Shown here: positions 25,591 to 33,796 of the stretch, piece after piece | How the letters are laid out: the number at the start of each line of letters is the position of its first letter | Numbering within the stretch: the first letter of the stretch is position 1 | Source: Chloroflexota bacterium | Lineage (GTDB): Bacteria; Chloroflexota; Anaerolineae; Promineifilales; Promineifilaceae | Assembly: GCA_022616275.1 (NCBI GenBank) | Contig: JAKEFB010000125.1 | Location: 1 to 47,921 of the forward strand | DNA length: 47,921 bases | Reading direction: 5' to 3' | Translations under genes and position numbers: made by a program | Notes under the pieces: model-generated | What the model was told of the DNA's origin: nothing | Database searches by the model: none | What the model saw: only the letters and a program-made list of their open reading frames with translations

Positions 25591-28500
25591 GTTTTAACGA
25601 TAGGAAGGTAGATGGTGCGGCTGCTCACTACCAGGGTCAGCGGTACGGCTATTATCGGATTGATGGGGTCGTCGGTGTTGATGCACAGCACACCAGTGTA
25701 CACCCCTGGCGCCAGGCCAGTCGAATTAAAAGTGACGACTACCTGGCTGGCCGAGGCGGGGGCCGTCACGCCAGCGATGGGGGAGACGCCGACCCAGGGT
25801 AAGTTGTTGTCCGGCGAGAGGCAGTCGCCGCCGGAATCTGTGGTGATGGTCCAGTTCAGGTTAACGGCGCCGGTGTTGCTCAGGGTCAGGGTGGCGGTCA
25901 CGGTTGTGTCCGGCGGCTGGGTACTGGCCAGCGCGGCCGGATTCACGGCCGCGGCGGGGGCGGCGGTAACGGTTAAGGCCAGGGGCAGGCGGACGGTTGG
26001 CTCGTCCGGGTCGTCGCTGGTCAGGCACAAGGCGGCGGTGTAGGCGCCGGGGGCCAGCCCGGTTGAGTCAAAGGTAACGTTTACGAGGGTGGTGTCGCCC
26101 GGCAGCGTGATGCCAGCGGCGGGGCTGGCAGCGGCCCAGGGGACGGCGGCCGGGTTGCAGGGGACGGGGGAGGCAGCGGATGTTTCTTCGTCAATGGTCC
26201 AGTGCAGGGGGCTATCGCCGCCGTTGCCGATCTGGAAGGTCTGGGTCACGGTGGTGTTGGCGGGCTGGGTGGCGGAGAGAGCCGGCGGGCTGACGGCGAT
26301 GTCGGCGGCGGCCTCGACGGTGAGGGTGAGCGGCACGGTAAGCTGGCCCTCGTCGGGGTCGTCGCTAAAGAGGCAGAGCGAACCGGTGTAAGGGCCGGGG
26401 GCCAGGCCGATGGAATCGAAAAGGACGGCCACCAGGCTGCCGCCGGCCGGGGCTGTTGTCCCGGAGGCAGGCGAAGCGCCGGCCCAGGGGAGCGAACCGG
26501 GCGCGGCGCAGTTGGCCGGGGCTTCGCCGATGGTCCAGTGCAGGGTGGCGTTGCCGGTGTTGCTGATGGCCAGGGTGTGGGTGAGAAGCTGGTTGGCGTA
26601 TTGGGTGCTTTGCAGGGCGGCCGGGGCCAGGGCTACGTCGGGATAGGCGGCCGGGAGGACGGTGGTGGCGGCAGTGACGATGGTGGTGGCTGCCAGGGGG
26701 TGGCCGACGGCGGCGGTGTTGGTGAGCAGGCCAGCCGGCAGGGTGGCCGTGACGAGAAAGGAGACGGTGACTGAACTCCCAGCGGCAACGTCGCCCAGCC
26801 ATTCGACCCGGTTGAGGCCGGGGTTGTAGGTGGCGCCGCCGCTGGCGCTGCCGGGGACGTAGACAGCGCCGGCCGGCAGCGGGTCGAGCAGGGTTGCGCC
26901 GGCGGCCGGGGCCAGGCCGCTGTTGTGAATGGAGATGGTGTAGGTCAGGGTTGAGCCGGAAGGGATGGCGGCCGGGGCCGTTTTAGTGGAGGCGCTGAAA
27001 TCGAGGGCGCCGGGGGGATAGCAGCCGACGACGGCCACGTCGTCCAGGTACCAGCCAGCGCCGCCAGGACCGACGCCGCCGGCCAGGTAGTGGAAGCGGA
27101 TGGTGGCCGGCTGGTTTTGCCAGGACAAGAGGTCCAGGCTGTGCTGCTGCCAGGCAAGCTGGTCAGCGTCTATGAAGTAGACCTCCGTGCCGTTGAGGAG
27201 GACGCGGCCTTCATCCTGGCCGTCTTCGTCCCACCAGTCCCACCAGCGGAGGGCGGCCTGGGTGAGGGGCGGCAGGGTAATGGTTTTGGTCAAGAGGTGG
27301 GTGGACGGCTCGGCGGGAATGGGGCCGGCCAGGTTGGTGGCCCACAGCCTGGCGCCGGAGTAGGCGGCCGGCGGGCCACCAGCGACCGGGAGGGGAGCGC
27401 CCCAGGCCCACTCGCCGGGCGGGGTGTTGGCCAGGAAGCCGCCGTTACCGGCCTCAAAGTCATAGAAGAGGACGGTGTCCCAGCGCTCGGCCAGGTGCTG
27501 GAGGGTGTAGGGCGGGCCGGCGGCGGGGTCGGCCAAGGTGGCGGTGTTGGTAATGACCGCGCCGCAGCCGGCGGCGACGTCTACAGCAAAGGAGACGGTC
27601 ACGGTTTCGGCGACGGCCAGGCCGCCGGCCCAGCCGACGGCGTTGTTGAGGCTGTCGTAGGTGCAGGCGCCGTTGCCGCCGGCGCAAAAGAGAGAGCCGG
27701 GACTATAGGTTGTTCCGGCCGGAAGGGGATCGGTGAGGACGGTGTTGGTGGACGAGAGGGAGCCGGAGTTGGTGAAGCGCAGGGTGTAGGTGAGGGCCTC
27801 GCCGGCGGCCACCAGGCCGGGGCCGCGAAGCTGAGCGCCGGCAAAGCTGGGGGCCGGGGCCTGGTAACGAAAGAGGATGGCCAGGTTGGCGGCGATGGAG
27901 TCTTCGAGGTCGCAGGCGTAGGTCAAGCCGTTGGCGGCGGTAGCATCTTCAATGCCGATGGTCGAGGCTGAGCCGGCTTCGTTACCGGCATCCTGTAACT
28001 GGACGAGGAAGTTGTGGTCGTCAAAGAGAATGATCTCAAAAGTCAGGTCGTCGGCCGTGCCGTCGTGCCAGACGCCGCGCCATTCGGCGACGAAACAAGC
28101 GCCACTATACCCGGGATAGGGACAGGCGCCAGCGTTGAAGGGCTGGGTATAGCCGACGCCGTAGGGTAAATTCTGCTGGCCGTCAAGGTCGTCCCAGACG
28201 GCGGCGATGAAATTTTCGTTGCCCAGGGCATTGGGCAAGGGACAGTCGTTGCTGGGATCGCTGACGTGGGACGCGCCGTCGTCAAACCAGAGGTAACCGT
28301 CGGAGGCCAGGAAGGTCCCGGTGTAGGTGTTGCTGTAGAAGTTAAAGGTGAAGCCCAGGCCGGCCGGCCCAGAGAGGGAATCATCGGGCAGGGCATGGGG
28401 AGCGCCGGTGCCGCTGATTTCGACCCAACTGTAAAGGGGGCCGCCCGGCTCGGTGGAGTCTATGAGAGTATAGTCGCCGGCCGGCCGGGCAGCAGGGCCG

Positions 28501-28637
28501 GCTGGCGTCTGAGCGTCGTTTTGCCCGCTGCCCTGGCCGTCGCCAGCCCGGCCGGCGGCCACAGCCAGGGAAAGGGACAGCAAGGCCAGTGCCGATAGGA
28601 TGGCGATGGACAGAATGGGGATACGCCTTCTCTTCAT
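25587..28637 (-). CDS. Large secreted repeat protein (DUF11-type and ASH/Hydin-like Ig domains)
   Basis: A 1016-aa exported protein of unknown function. Signal peptide (about 1-28). A region with SWVEISGTG and FTFNFYSNTYTGTFLASDGY resembles nidogen-like or choice-of-anchor domains (about 55-245). A DUF11-type repeat follows (about 260-370, TNTVLTDPLPAGTTY), then a MAM/immune-inhibitor-A-like jelly-roll (about 380-540, with WWDWWDEDGQDEGRV and GWYLDDVAVVGC). A second DUF11 repeat (about 550-655) precedes three related Ig-like units of about 110 residues (660-1005) with TLHWTI, GLAPGxYTG-LC--SDDPDE and VPLTLTV motifs. The tail IYLPIVKT is common on secreted Chloroflexota proteins. It is probably an adhesin or surface-matrix protein. 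It is followed by the coupled hydrolase. Confidence 0.8.
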   Translation of the reverse strand: MKRRRIPILSIAILSALALLSLSLAVAAGRAGDGQGSGQNDAQTPAGPAARPAGDYTLIDSTEPGGPLYSWVEISGTGAPHALPDDSLSGPAGLGFTFNFYSNTYTGTFLASDGYLWFDDGASHVSDPSNDCPLPNALGNENFIAAVWDDLDGQQNLPYGVGYTQPFNAGACPYPGYSGACFVAEWRGVWHDGTADDLTFEIILFDDHNFLVQLQDAGNEAGSASTIGIEDATAANGLTYACDLEDSIAANLAILFRYQAPAPSFAGAQLRGPGLVAAGEALTYTLRFTNSGSLSSTNTVLTDPLPAGTTYSPGSLFCAGGNGACTYDSLNNAVGWAGGLAVAETVTVSFAVDVAAGCGAVITNTATLADPAAGPPYTLQHLAERWDTVLFYDFEAGNGGFLANTPPGEWAWGAPLPVAGGPPAAYSGARLWATNLAGPIPAEPSTHLLTKTITLPPLTQAALRWWDWWDEDGQDEGRVLLNGTEVYFIDADQLAWQQHSLDLLSWQNQPATIRFHYLAGGVGPGGAGWYLDDVAVVGCYPPGALDFSASTKTAPAAIPSGSTLTYTISIHNSGLAPAAGATLLDPLPAGAVYVPGSASGGATYNPGLNRVEWLGDVAAGSSVTVSFLVTATLPAGLLTNTAAVGHPLAATTIVTAATTVLPAAYPDVALAPAALQSTQYANQLLTHTLAISNTGNATLHWTIGEAPANCAAPGSLPWAGASPASGTTAPAGGSLVAVLFDSIGLAPGPYTGSLCLFSDDPDEGQLTVPLTLTVEAAADIAVSPPALSATQPANTTVTQTFQIGNGGDSPLHWTIDEETSAASPVPCNPAAVPWAAASPAAGITLPGDTTLVNVTFDSTGLAPGAYTAALCLTSDDPDEPTVRLPLALTVTAAPAAAVNPAALASTQPPDTTVTATLTLSNTGAVNLNWTITTDSGGDCLSPDNNLPWVGVSPIAGVTAPASASQVVVTFNSTGLAPGVYTGVLCINTDDPINPIIAVPLTLVVSSRTIYLPIVKT

Positions 28638-28701
28638 GGTTACCGAAACCGGGTCAATGGAATTGACCGGCTGAAAATGGGAATTCCCGGCAGGGGTTGG
28701 G

Positions 28702-28729
28702 ATAGTAGTATATCCTTGGGGATTACCAA
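28702..28729 (-). promoter_or_regulatory. Candidate promoter for the large secreted protein
   Basis: On the minus strand TTGGTA (28729-28724), a 16-base spacer and TACTAT (28707-28702) lie about 65 bases upstream of the start codon at 28637. The remaining gap 28638-28882 has no supported gene. Confidence 0.4.
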
Positions 28730-28882
28730 ACGCATATTGTAGAATAAGGTGAGATAATATGCCGGAAATTGTCGCGCCGGAAGAAGGTCGAGAATCAACG
28801 ACCAGATGATTTACCAGCGGGCACTTTTGGGTGGGACAGTGCTGCCAGAGCAGAAGAAAGAAGGGATCATGTTGAAATATAG

Positions 28883-29050
28883 TGAGCTAAAGGACACACG
28901 GAGGTGGAATATCTCGTCATCGGAGGCCATGCAGTCGCGTTTCACGGTTACCAGCGGCCGATATTGGACCTCGACATTTTTATTGCCACACATGCCCTGA
29001 ACGCACACAAGTTGGTACAGGTATTACAAGCGTTCGGGGATTTTGAGTTA
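28883..29050 (+). pseudogene. Truncated nucleotidyltransferase (AbiEii/DUF6036-like) remnant
   Basis: From GTG 28904 the frame encodes EYLVIGGHAVAFHGYQRP, LDLDIFIATHALNAHKLVQ and LQAFGDFEL, the start of the nucleotidyltransferase family found in AbiEii/MNT-type systems (GG-x-A-x2-H-G and D-x-D elements). The family start is missing: a TGA at 28883-28885 interrupts the frame, and an ATG at 28869 is out of frame. After about residue 48 the sequence turns into a G-rich low-complexity repeat (GGTAGGGGTGGG onward), and the frame ends at 29107 inside it. It lacks most of a normal 150-200 residue protein, so it is a decayed gene. Confidence 0.65.
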
Positions 29051-29104
29051 ATCGTTATAGTGAGTGGTAGGGGTGGGTGGGGATGGACGGGTGGTAGTTG
29101 TACT

Positions 29105-29195
29105 TGATAAGGAGACAAGGGGACAAGGAGAGGGGGAGAGGGGGAGAGGAGGTGACAAGGTGAGGGGGTGACAAGGTGAGGGGGATAGGGTGAAG
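29105..29195. repeat. G-rich low-complexity repeat at the break of the nucleotidyltransferase remnant
   Basis: Contains GGAGACAAGGGGACAAGGAG-like units followed by GAGGTGACAAGGTGAGGGGG repeated with small changes. It adjoins the truncated gene. The sequence after it (about 29230-29265, GATCATGATCATA ... GGGGGTACTATG) resembles 32246-32275. The gap 29108-29378 has no gene. Confidence 0.75.
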
Positions 29196-29378
29196 AAAAG
29201 ATTGTTGTCAAGATGCGCAAGATGCGCAAGGAGATCATGATCATATATAGGGGGGTACTATGACCCAAGGGGCCTGGCAGGCAACGATGTTGAAACGAGC
29301 TTGAAACGATGGATGGTTACACTCCTGGCGAGGATACGAATGGTATCTATCTTATTCATTTCGCAAGGAGAACCAATC

Positions 29379-30251
29379 ATGTTTCAAGAGAATACCCCTA
29401 TCAAGGCTAACCGGACGCAACCGGTTGTGTGGCTTAGCATCCTGGCTGTGTTCGTGGCCCTGTTGCTGGTCCGGCCAGCCCAGGCTATCGGCCTGCAACT
29501 GATCTTTATCTACGCCGCCCCGCAACGAATTGACACCGACGGCGATGGCAGCCTTGATTTATTTTCGGCCCAATTGGCGGTAAACAGTGATGGCACCGCC
29601 AGCGGCGTGCTCTTCCTGGACAGCGACAGCAAGATTGAGGTGCAGAGCGGCCGGGTGGTGTGGACGACCAGTGAAGAGAAGGCCGTGCTGGACGGAGTCC
29701 ATTACCGGCAGTTGAACGGGCAATGGCTGGAAACAGGCAACGTCCAGGTGGAAGCCGAACAAATTGGATTTGTTCCGGATAATAATGCACTCGTCGTCTC
29801 AGTCAAAGGCACCAACACGCTCTATGTATTTCCGGTAACCGGCGAATGGCAACGCGAGTATGTGGCCGGGATCATGGCTCCGGCGGCCCAGGTGGACACC
29901 GATGGCGACGGGCAGTTAGACGAATTCTCGGCCGACCTGCTGGTCTTGAACGACGGCCCGGCCGTGGGCACCATCCAACTGGATAGCGACGCCCGCATTG
30001 TGGTCGAAAGCGGTACAACGCTGTGCCTGGCCGGGAAAGCGGCCGTGGTCGTTTATGGCACACGCTACCAGCAAATAAACGGGTTATGGCAGGAAGTGGG
30101 CGACAGCCGGGCGCAGGGGCGGCCGGTGGGTGACGGCGGTGGCGGCGGTGACGTTGTCGTCTTCGACATTGTTGATTCTGTCACAGGCCAGGCCGTTTCT
30201 TTCGAGGCAGTGGCGGAGCTACCCCTGGTAGCCGATCCCTGCGCCGGATAA
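29379..30251 (+). CDS. Secreted protein with two DTDGDG-containing repeats
   Basis: A 290-aa protein. The frame opens at 29301, but ATG 29379 has AGGAG eight bases upstream and is followed by a good signal peptide (about residues 1-37, ending AQA). The mature part has two related units of about 115 residues. Each begins DTDGDG-L-FSA-L, passes through an LDSD--I-V-SG strand, and ends with an Y-G--YRQ-NG-W-E-G segment. The DTDGDG loops resemble calcium-binding EF-hand/thrombospondin-3 motifs. Family not recognised. It probably sits at the cell surface. It converges on the epoxide hydrolase gene, with palindromes between the two stops. Confidence 0.75.
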   Translation: MFQENTPIKANRTQPVVWLSILAVFVALLLVRPAQAIGLQLIFIYAAPQRIDTDGDGSLDLFSAQLAVNSDGTASGVLFLDSDSKIEVQSGRVVWTTSEEKAVLDGVHYRQLNGQWLETGNVQVEAEQIGFVPDNNALVVSVKGTNTLYVFPVTGEWQREYVAGIMAPAAQVDTDGDGQLDEFSADLLVLNDGPAVGTIQLDSDARIVVESGTTLCLAGKAAVVVYGTRYQQINGLWQEVGDSRAQGRPVGDGGGGGDVVVFDIVDSVTGQAVSFEAVAELPLVADPCAG

Positions 30252-30271
30252 GGGCCGCGGTCGCCGGGAAA

Positions 30272-30327
30272 AACCTCCCGGAGGTTAATGCCTGGCGCCA
30301 ACCTCTGGGCCAAACCTCGGGGAGGTT
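30272..30327. repeat. Palindromes of the AACCTCCCGGAGGTT family between convergent genes
   Basis: AACCTCCCGGAGGTT (30272-30286), a half site AACCTCTGGG (30300-30309) and AACCTCGGGGAGGTT (30313-30327) fill the 89-base gap between two convergent stops. They can form hairpins on either strand and may act as a bidirectional terminator. The same family lies at 19512-19556. Confidence 0.65.
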
Positions 30328-30340
30328 ATCAATTCACCAC

Positions 30341-31546
30341 TCAGCGCAGTTTCCTGAAGAAGGCGCGCACGTCGCCGACGAACAGGTCAGGGACCTCCAT
30401 GGCGGCGAAGTGGCCGCCGCGGTCGAAGTCGGACCAGTGGACGATGTTGTTGGCCTGCTCGCCGTAGCGGCGGATGGCGACGTCTTCGGCGAATGCGGCC
30501 ACGCCGGTCGGGGTGGTTGGTGGGGTCGAGTCCCACGATGGCGAATGCATGCTCTCGTAGTAGATGTGGGCCGAGGAGGCGCCGGTCCCGGTCAGCCAGT
30601 AGATGGTGGCGTTGGTCAGCATCCGGTCGCGGCTGATGGCCTGCTCGGGCAGGGCGGACGAGGGGAAGGTCCATTCTTTGAACTTTTCGACGATCCAGGC
30701 CAGTTGGCCGGCCGGCGAGTCGTTGAGGGCATAGGCGATGGTCTGGGGGCGGGTGGCCTGGATCTGGAAGTAGCCGCTGCCATCGTCGTAGTAGGCCTTT
30801 AGCCGGGCCAGGCGGGCCTTCTCGACGTCGGTGAAGGTGGCGAGTTCGTCCTCGGAAACTTCGCCCCAGGGGATGAAGCCGTAGGTGGCGGCGTTGACGT
30901 GGACGCCGACGACGTGGTCCTTATCGGCTTTGCCGATGGCCGGGGAGACGAAGGCGCCGAAGTCGCCGCCCTGGGCGCCGTAACGCTCGTAGCCCAGGCG
31001 GCGCATCAACTCGACGAAGGCGGCGGCGATCCGCCCGGCGTTCCAGCCGGCGCCGGCAGTCGGGCCAGAGAAGGCGAAGTTAGGCATGGAGGGGATGACG
31101 AGGTGGAAGGCGTCGGCGGGGTCGCCACCGTGCGAGCGGGGGTCAGCCAGGGGACCGATGACGTCCAGGAACTCGACGATGGAGCCCGGCCAGCCGTGGG
31201 TGAGTATGAGCGGCAGGGCGCCGGCCTCAGGGGAGCGGACGTGCAGGAAGTGGATGGTGGCGCCGTCGATCTCGGTCATGAACTGCGGGTATTGGTTGAG
31301 TTCGGCCTCGGCGGCGCGCCAGTCGTAGGCGTCGGCCCAATAGCCGGCCAGCTCCTTGAGGTAGTTAAGCGGGACGCCACGGTCCCAGCCCAGGCCGGCA
31401 ATCTCGGACGGCCAGCGGGTCCGGGCCAGGCGGTGGCGGAGGTCGTCCAGGTCGGCCTGGGGGACCTGGATGCGGAAGGGCCGGATTGCGGTATTAGAGC
31501 GGTTAGGGACGGTTTGGGTCTGGGTGGGTTTAGTTAGATCGGACAT
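30341..31546 (-). CDS. Epoxide hydrolase of the EHN (microsomal-type) family
   Basis: A 401-aa protein. ATG 31546 is chosen because AAAGGAG lies about eight bases upstream; the longer frame to 31774 runs through the promoter region. An N-terminal EHN domain (about 20-130: [41 protein letters not shown]) leads into an alpha/beta hydrolase with the oxyanion motif HGWPGS (117-122), Asp nucleophile in GGDFG (D195) and a catalytic His near the C-terminus in [10 protein letters not shown]. It opens epoxides to diols with water. It is divergent from a MarR regulator, with operators between them, so it is likely induced by a small molecule. Confidence 0.93.
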   Translation of the reverse strand: MSDLTKPTQTQTVPNRSNTAIRPFRIQVPQADLDDLRHRLARTRWPSEIAGLGWDRGVPLNYLKELAGYWADAYDWRAAEAELNQYPQFMTEIDGATIHFLHVRSPEAGALPLILTHGWPGSIVEFLDVIGPLADPRSHGGDPADAFHLVIPSMPNFAFSGPTAGAGWNAGRIAAAFVELMRRLGYERYGAQGGDFGAFVSPAIGKADKDHVVGVHVNAATYGFIPWGEVSEDELATFTDVEKARLARLKAYYDDGSGYFQIQATRPQTIAYALNDSPAGQLAWIVEKFKEWTFPSSALPEQAISRDRMLTNATIYWLTGTGASSAHIYYESMHSPSWDSTPPTTPTGVAAFAEDVAIRRYGEQANNIVHWSDFDRGGHFAAMEVPDLFVGDVRAFFRKLR

Positions 31547-31571
31547 CGAAAAGCTCCTTTGAAAATAATTT

Positions 31572-31595
31572 GACGCAAAGACGCAAAGACGCAAA
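31572..31595. repeat. Three tandem GACGCAAA octamers
   Basis: GACGCAAA occurs three times head to tail in the leader of the epoxide hydrolase gene. Such short tandem repeats are a dispersed type. No function is evident. Confidence 0.75.
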
Positions 31596-31670
31596 GGTTG
31601 TAAAATTTTTCGTTCATCGTGGTGGGCGGGCGGTAGCCTGGTACCGAGGCTTGCGCGCTCATCCAAGATG

Positions 31671-31726
31671 TGACAGAATACTGTCATGTCACAAGATATG
31701 ATACCACAACGACAGCATGCTGTCAA
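31671..31726 (-). promoter_or_regulatory. Epoxide hydrolase promoter with two palindromic operators
   Basis: On the minus strand TTGACA (31726-31721), 17 bases, then TATCAT (31703-31698) form a near-consensus sigma-70 promoter reading toward the epoxide hydrolase. Operator 1 is the perfect palindrome GACAGCATGCTGTC (31711-31724), over the -35. Operator 2 is TGACAG, AATA, CTGTCA (31671-31686), just past the expected start of transcription. Both share the GACAG/CTGTC half-site. The whole arrangement overlaps the first codons of the MarR gene, so that regulator probably represses this promoter and itself. Confidence 0.8.
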
Positions 31727-32231
31727 GTTAGAGGCAGATAAGCCCACGACGCCGGCCGAGGCGCCAGGGCGCACGGCGGCGGGCGACGCTTTTAGCGCGC
31801 TGGTGGTGCAGATCTTCCGGCTGGATGGTCTGCTGCTGGCGGCGGGGGACGCGCTGGCGGAGCCGGCCGGCCAGACGAGCGCCCGCTGGCGGGTGCTGGC
31901 GGCGGTGGAGGAGAAACCGTTGACGGTGGCGCAGATCGCGCGCCGCTGGGGGCTGGCCCGGCAGAGCGTGCAGCGGGTGGCGAACGTGCTGGTGGAGGAA
32001 GGGCTGGCCGTTTATGAGGAGAACCCCAAGCACCGCCGCGCCCAATTGCTGGCGCTTAGGCCGGAGGGTCGCGCCGCGCTGGGCACGATCCAGGCGGCGC
32101 AGCGGGAGTGGGCGAACAGGCTGGGGGCGGAGATTGGGGAAGATGAGCTGCGGCAGGCCAGCGCCATTCTGGGCCGGGTGTTGCGGATTGTTGGGGAGCA
32201 GGGGGGCAGGGGAGAGGGGGTGACAAGGTGA
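31686..32231 (+). CDS. MarR-family transcriptional regulator
   Basis: A 181-aa winged-helix protein. The helical dimer region starts at about residue 36 ([20 protein letters not shown]). The DNA-binding part reads [46 protein letters not shown] in two segments, typical of MarR. ATG 31686 is the first start and overlaps operator 2. ATG 31698 is also possible. No further start occurs before 31803, so the N-terminal 35 residues are unsupported by homology. The C-terminal GGRGEGVTR is encoded by the G-rich repeat at 32205 onward, which supplies the stop. It probably controls the divergent epoxide hydrolase in response to a small ligand. Confidence 0.88.
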   Translation: MSQDMIPQRQHAVKLEADKPTTPAEAPGRTAAGDAFSALVVQIFRLDGLLLAAGDALAEPAGQTSARWRVLAAVEEKPLTVAQIARRWGLARQSVQRVANVLVEEGLAVYEENPKHRRAQLLALRPEGRAALGTIQAAQREWANRLGAEIGEDELRQASAILGRVLRIVGEQGGRGEGVTR

Positions 32232-32325
32232 GGGGGTGACAAGGTGAGTATGATCATGATGTAGGGGGTACTATGGGCCAGGGGATTTTAGATTTTGGAT
32301 TTTGGATTTTGGATTTGGGTTAGCC
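32205..32325. repeat. G-rich repeat followed by GATTTTG tandem heptamers
   Basis: GGGGGTGACAAGGTGA appears twice at about 32215-32246, overlapping the end of the MarR gene. It is followed by GATCATGATGTAGGGGGTACTATGGG-like sequence (given here only as a type) and then GATTTTG heptamers at about 32286-32318. The first two parts repeat the order seen at 29150-29265. Confidence 0.7.
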
Positions 32326-32368
32326 GGTATAGTGTGCAAGTTGTGAAGCGGTAAAGGATTGGGACGCT

Positions 32369-32851
32369 GTGGAATGGTGGGATGTGGTTGACGAGAATGG
32401 GGCCAGGACGGGGCGGACGGTTGTCCGGGGCCAGGCGTTGGAGGCGGGTGACTTTCATCTGGCGGTGCATGTCTGGATCAGGACTGAGCGGGGTGATTAT
32501 TTGATTCAGAAGCGGGCGGCCGGTGTCGGGGAGGCGCCGGGGGTTCGGGCGACGACGGTGGGCCACGTCCAGGCGGGGGAGGACAGCCTGTCGGGGGCGT
32601 TGCGGGAGACGCGGGAGGAGGTGGGGCTGGAGTTGCAGGCGGCGCAGTTGAGCAAAATCTACCGGTGTACGACAGGGCAACTCATACAGGATGTTTATCT
32701 GGTGGCATTGCACAGGGATGAATTGGGGTCGCTAACCGGGGGGCCGGAGGTGAGCGAGTTACGGTGGGCTTCTAAAGGGGAAATCAGGCGAATGATAGGG
32801 GCAGGGCTGTTTTTTCCATACAGCTATTTTGAGGGGATGATCCCTGATTGA
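32369..32851 (+). CDS. NUDIX hydrolase
   Basis: A 160-aa protein starting at GTG 32369, with AAAGGA upstream. The Nudix box is complete: G-x5-E-x7-REVGEE-type sequence in GHVQAGEDSLSGALRETREEVGLEL region (residues 65-89, key residues G65, E71, R79, E80, E83, E84, G86). The N-terminal WWDVVDENGARTGRTVVRG and HLAVHVWI patterns recall the YfcD/isopentenyl-diphosphate-isomerase-like NUDIX group, which hydrolyses or isomerises diphosphates. Substrate unknown. It stands alone, convergent with the small gene that follows. Confidence 0.92.
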   Translation: MEWWDVVDENGARTGRTVVRGQALEAGDFHLAVHVWIRTERGDYLIQKRAAGVGEAPGVRATTVGHVQAGEDSLSGALRETREEVGLELQAAQLSKIYRCTTGQLIQDVYLVALHRDELGSLTGGPEVSELRWASKGEIRRMIGAGLFFPYSYFEGMIPD

Positions 32852-32901
32852 ACCCTTCGAGCTTAGGGGATTGATAAAAGGCCTGCCTATGCTTAGGCGG
32901 A

Positions 32902-33114
32902 CTAACTGGCTTTGTGAGGAATACGTACCATTTGCAATACCAGTCGCAAGGCGTCGTTGACTGCATCGTCGTCAGGGAATGCCTGGGCTATATCCGGATC
33001 CAGGATGACCACATTCTTTCCCTTTCTACGTTCCGGGTCATAGCGCCCTCTGGGCATGACAGGTAGTTGAGAAAGATCATATTCCTCGCGTAATTCGTAA
33101 TCGTCATTCTGCAT
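32902..33114 (-). CDS. Small acidic antitoxin-like protein
   Basis: A 70-aa protein. ATG 33114 (MQNDDYELREEYDLS) is preferred over the frame's earlier codon at 33159. Features: an acidic start with EEYDLSQLP, RGRYDPERRKGKNVVILDPD, and a C-terminal helix AFPDDDAVNDALRLVLQM. This layout is common in small proteins of cyanobacteria and Chloroflexota that often precede toxin genes. That comparison is from memory and no toxin follows here. It may be an orphan antitoxin or DNA-binding protein. Confidence 0.65.
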   Translation of the reverse strand: MQNDDYELREEYDLSQLPVMPRGRYDPERRKGKNVVILDPDIAQAFPDDDAVNDALRLVLQMVRIPHKAS

Positions 33115-33173
33115 GATTGGTATTATACAACAACATGGGCGTTTCCCCTTCTTGGGCAAACAGCACCGGGTAT

Positions 33174-33411
33174 TCAGCTACTTTCTGTTCCAGGCGGCCG
33201 GTGGCCACGGCCAGGGAAACGGACAGCAGGACCAGTCCCGAGGGATAGGGGAATGGCCGTTGCCAGACCGGCCGGTAGTTCGGCAGACGTGTTATTCGCC
33301 GAAGTTACGCTGGGCTGGTTGCCGGCCGGGATTTCGTTGCCGCGTACTTGAATGGTGGTTTCGACGCCGGCCGGGAGGCGCAACAGCAGTTGATCGCCAA
33401 CGACTTCGCCC
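33174..33411 (-). pseudogene. Gene remnants: coding-like segment and a signal-peptide-like fragment
   Basis: On the minus strand, directly after the HigA-type gene, a frame without a start encodes KIEGEVVGDQLLLRLPAGVE and then TTIQVRGNEIPAGNQPSV (about 33411-33300), which looks like real protein but matches nothing I recognise. Further on (about 33260-33185) another frame gives SGLVLLSVSLAVATGRL, similar to the signal peptide LALLSLSLAVAAGRA of the 1016-aa protein. The pieces are in different frames and neither has a start. I read the stretch as decayed DNA, not a working gene. Confidence 0.45.
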
Positions 33412-33735
33412 TCAATTTTGGGTGGCTGATGTTAACCGGCTTCGGTCTAACACTTGCACTTCTCGTTGGATGCGGGCGCCGTATTCTAACTCGGCTACTT
33501 CGAGATCGTATCGAGCCTGCAAACGCAACCAGACATCAGGGCTGGTGCCGAAATACCGTGCTAATCGCAGCGCGGTGTCAGCAGTTACTGAACGTTTTCC
33601 ATTGACTATCTGACTAATCCGCAGAGGCGGCACACCAATATCGTGGGCCACACGATACCGGCTTAAGCCAAGCGGCTTCATAAAGTCTTCCAGCAATACC
33701 TCTCCAGGGTGTACGGGGGGGAGTCTGTCTTCCAT
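33412..33735 (-). CDS. HigA-type XRE-family antitoxin/regulator
   Basis: A 107-aa protein from ATG 33735 (a GTG at 33741 is also in frame, with AAGG five bases before it). It has the HigA signature PPVHPGEVLLEDFMKPLGLS and an HTH in YRVAHDIGVPPLRISQIVNG, then KRSVTADTALRLARYFGTS and WLRLQARYDLE. HigA proteins neutralise HigB RNases and repress their own operon. No HigB is adjacent on either side. It follows the helicase by 61 bases, 33 of which are a palindrome unit, and so is the last gene of the defence-like operon. It may serve as its regulator. Confidence 0.88.
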   Translation of the reverse strand: MEDRLPPVHPGEVLLEDFMKPLGLSRYRVAHDIGVPPLRISQIVNGKRSVTADTALRLARYFGTSPDVWLRLQARYDLEVAELEYGARIQREVQVLDRSRLTSATQN

Positions 33736-33760
33736 AATCACAAGTACCTTATGCGTGTGC

Positions 33761-33793
33761 AGGTGACAGTCACCTGGGAGGTGACTGTCACCT
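33761..33793. repeat. REP-like nested palindrome, unit A
   Basis: Arm AGGTGACAGTCACCT (33761-33775), spacer GGG, and the arm's exact reverse complement (33779-33793). Each arm is itself a 7-bp inverted repeat around a central A/T. It lies three bases after the helicase stop and 25 bases before the HigA-type start. Confidence 0.95.
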
Positions 33794-33796
33794 GGT

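Noticed and set aside
27090-27971. 293-aa open frame on the + strand
   Set aside because: Antisense to the large secreted protein. Glycine-rich with no domain.
31547-31774. N-terminal extension of the epoxide hydrolase up to 31774
   Set aside because: The extra 76 codons run through the promoter, operators and octamer repeats. ATG 31546 has a good ribosome site and matches the family start.
33113-33613. 166-aa open frame on the + strand
   Set aside because: It overlaps the HigA-type gene antisense and the remnant region. No ribosome site and no recognisable domain.
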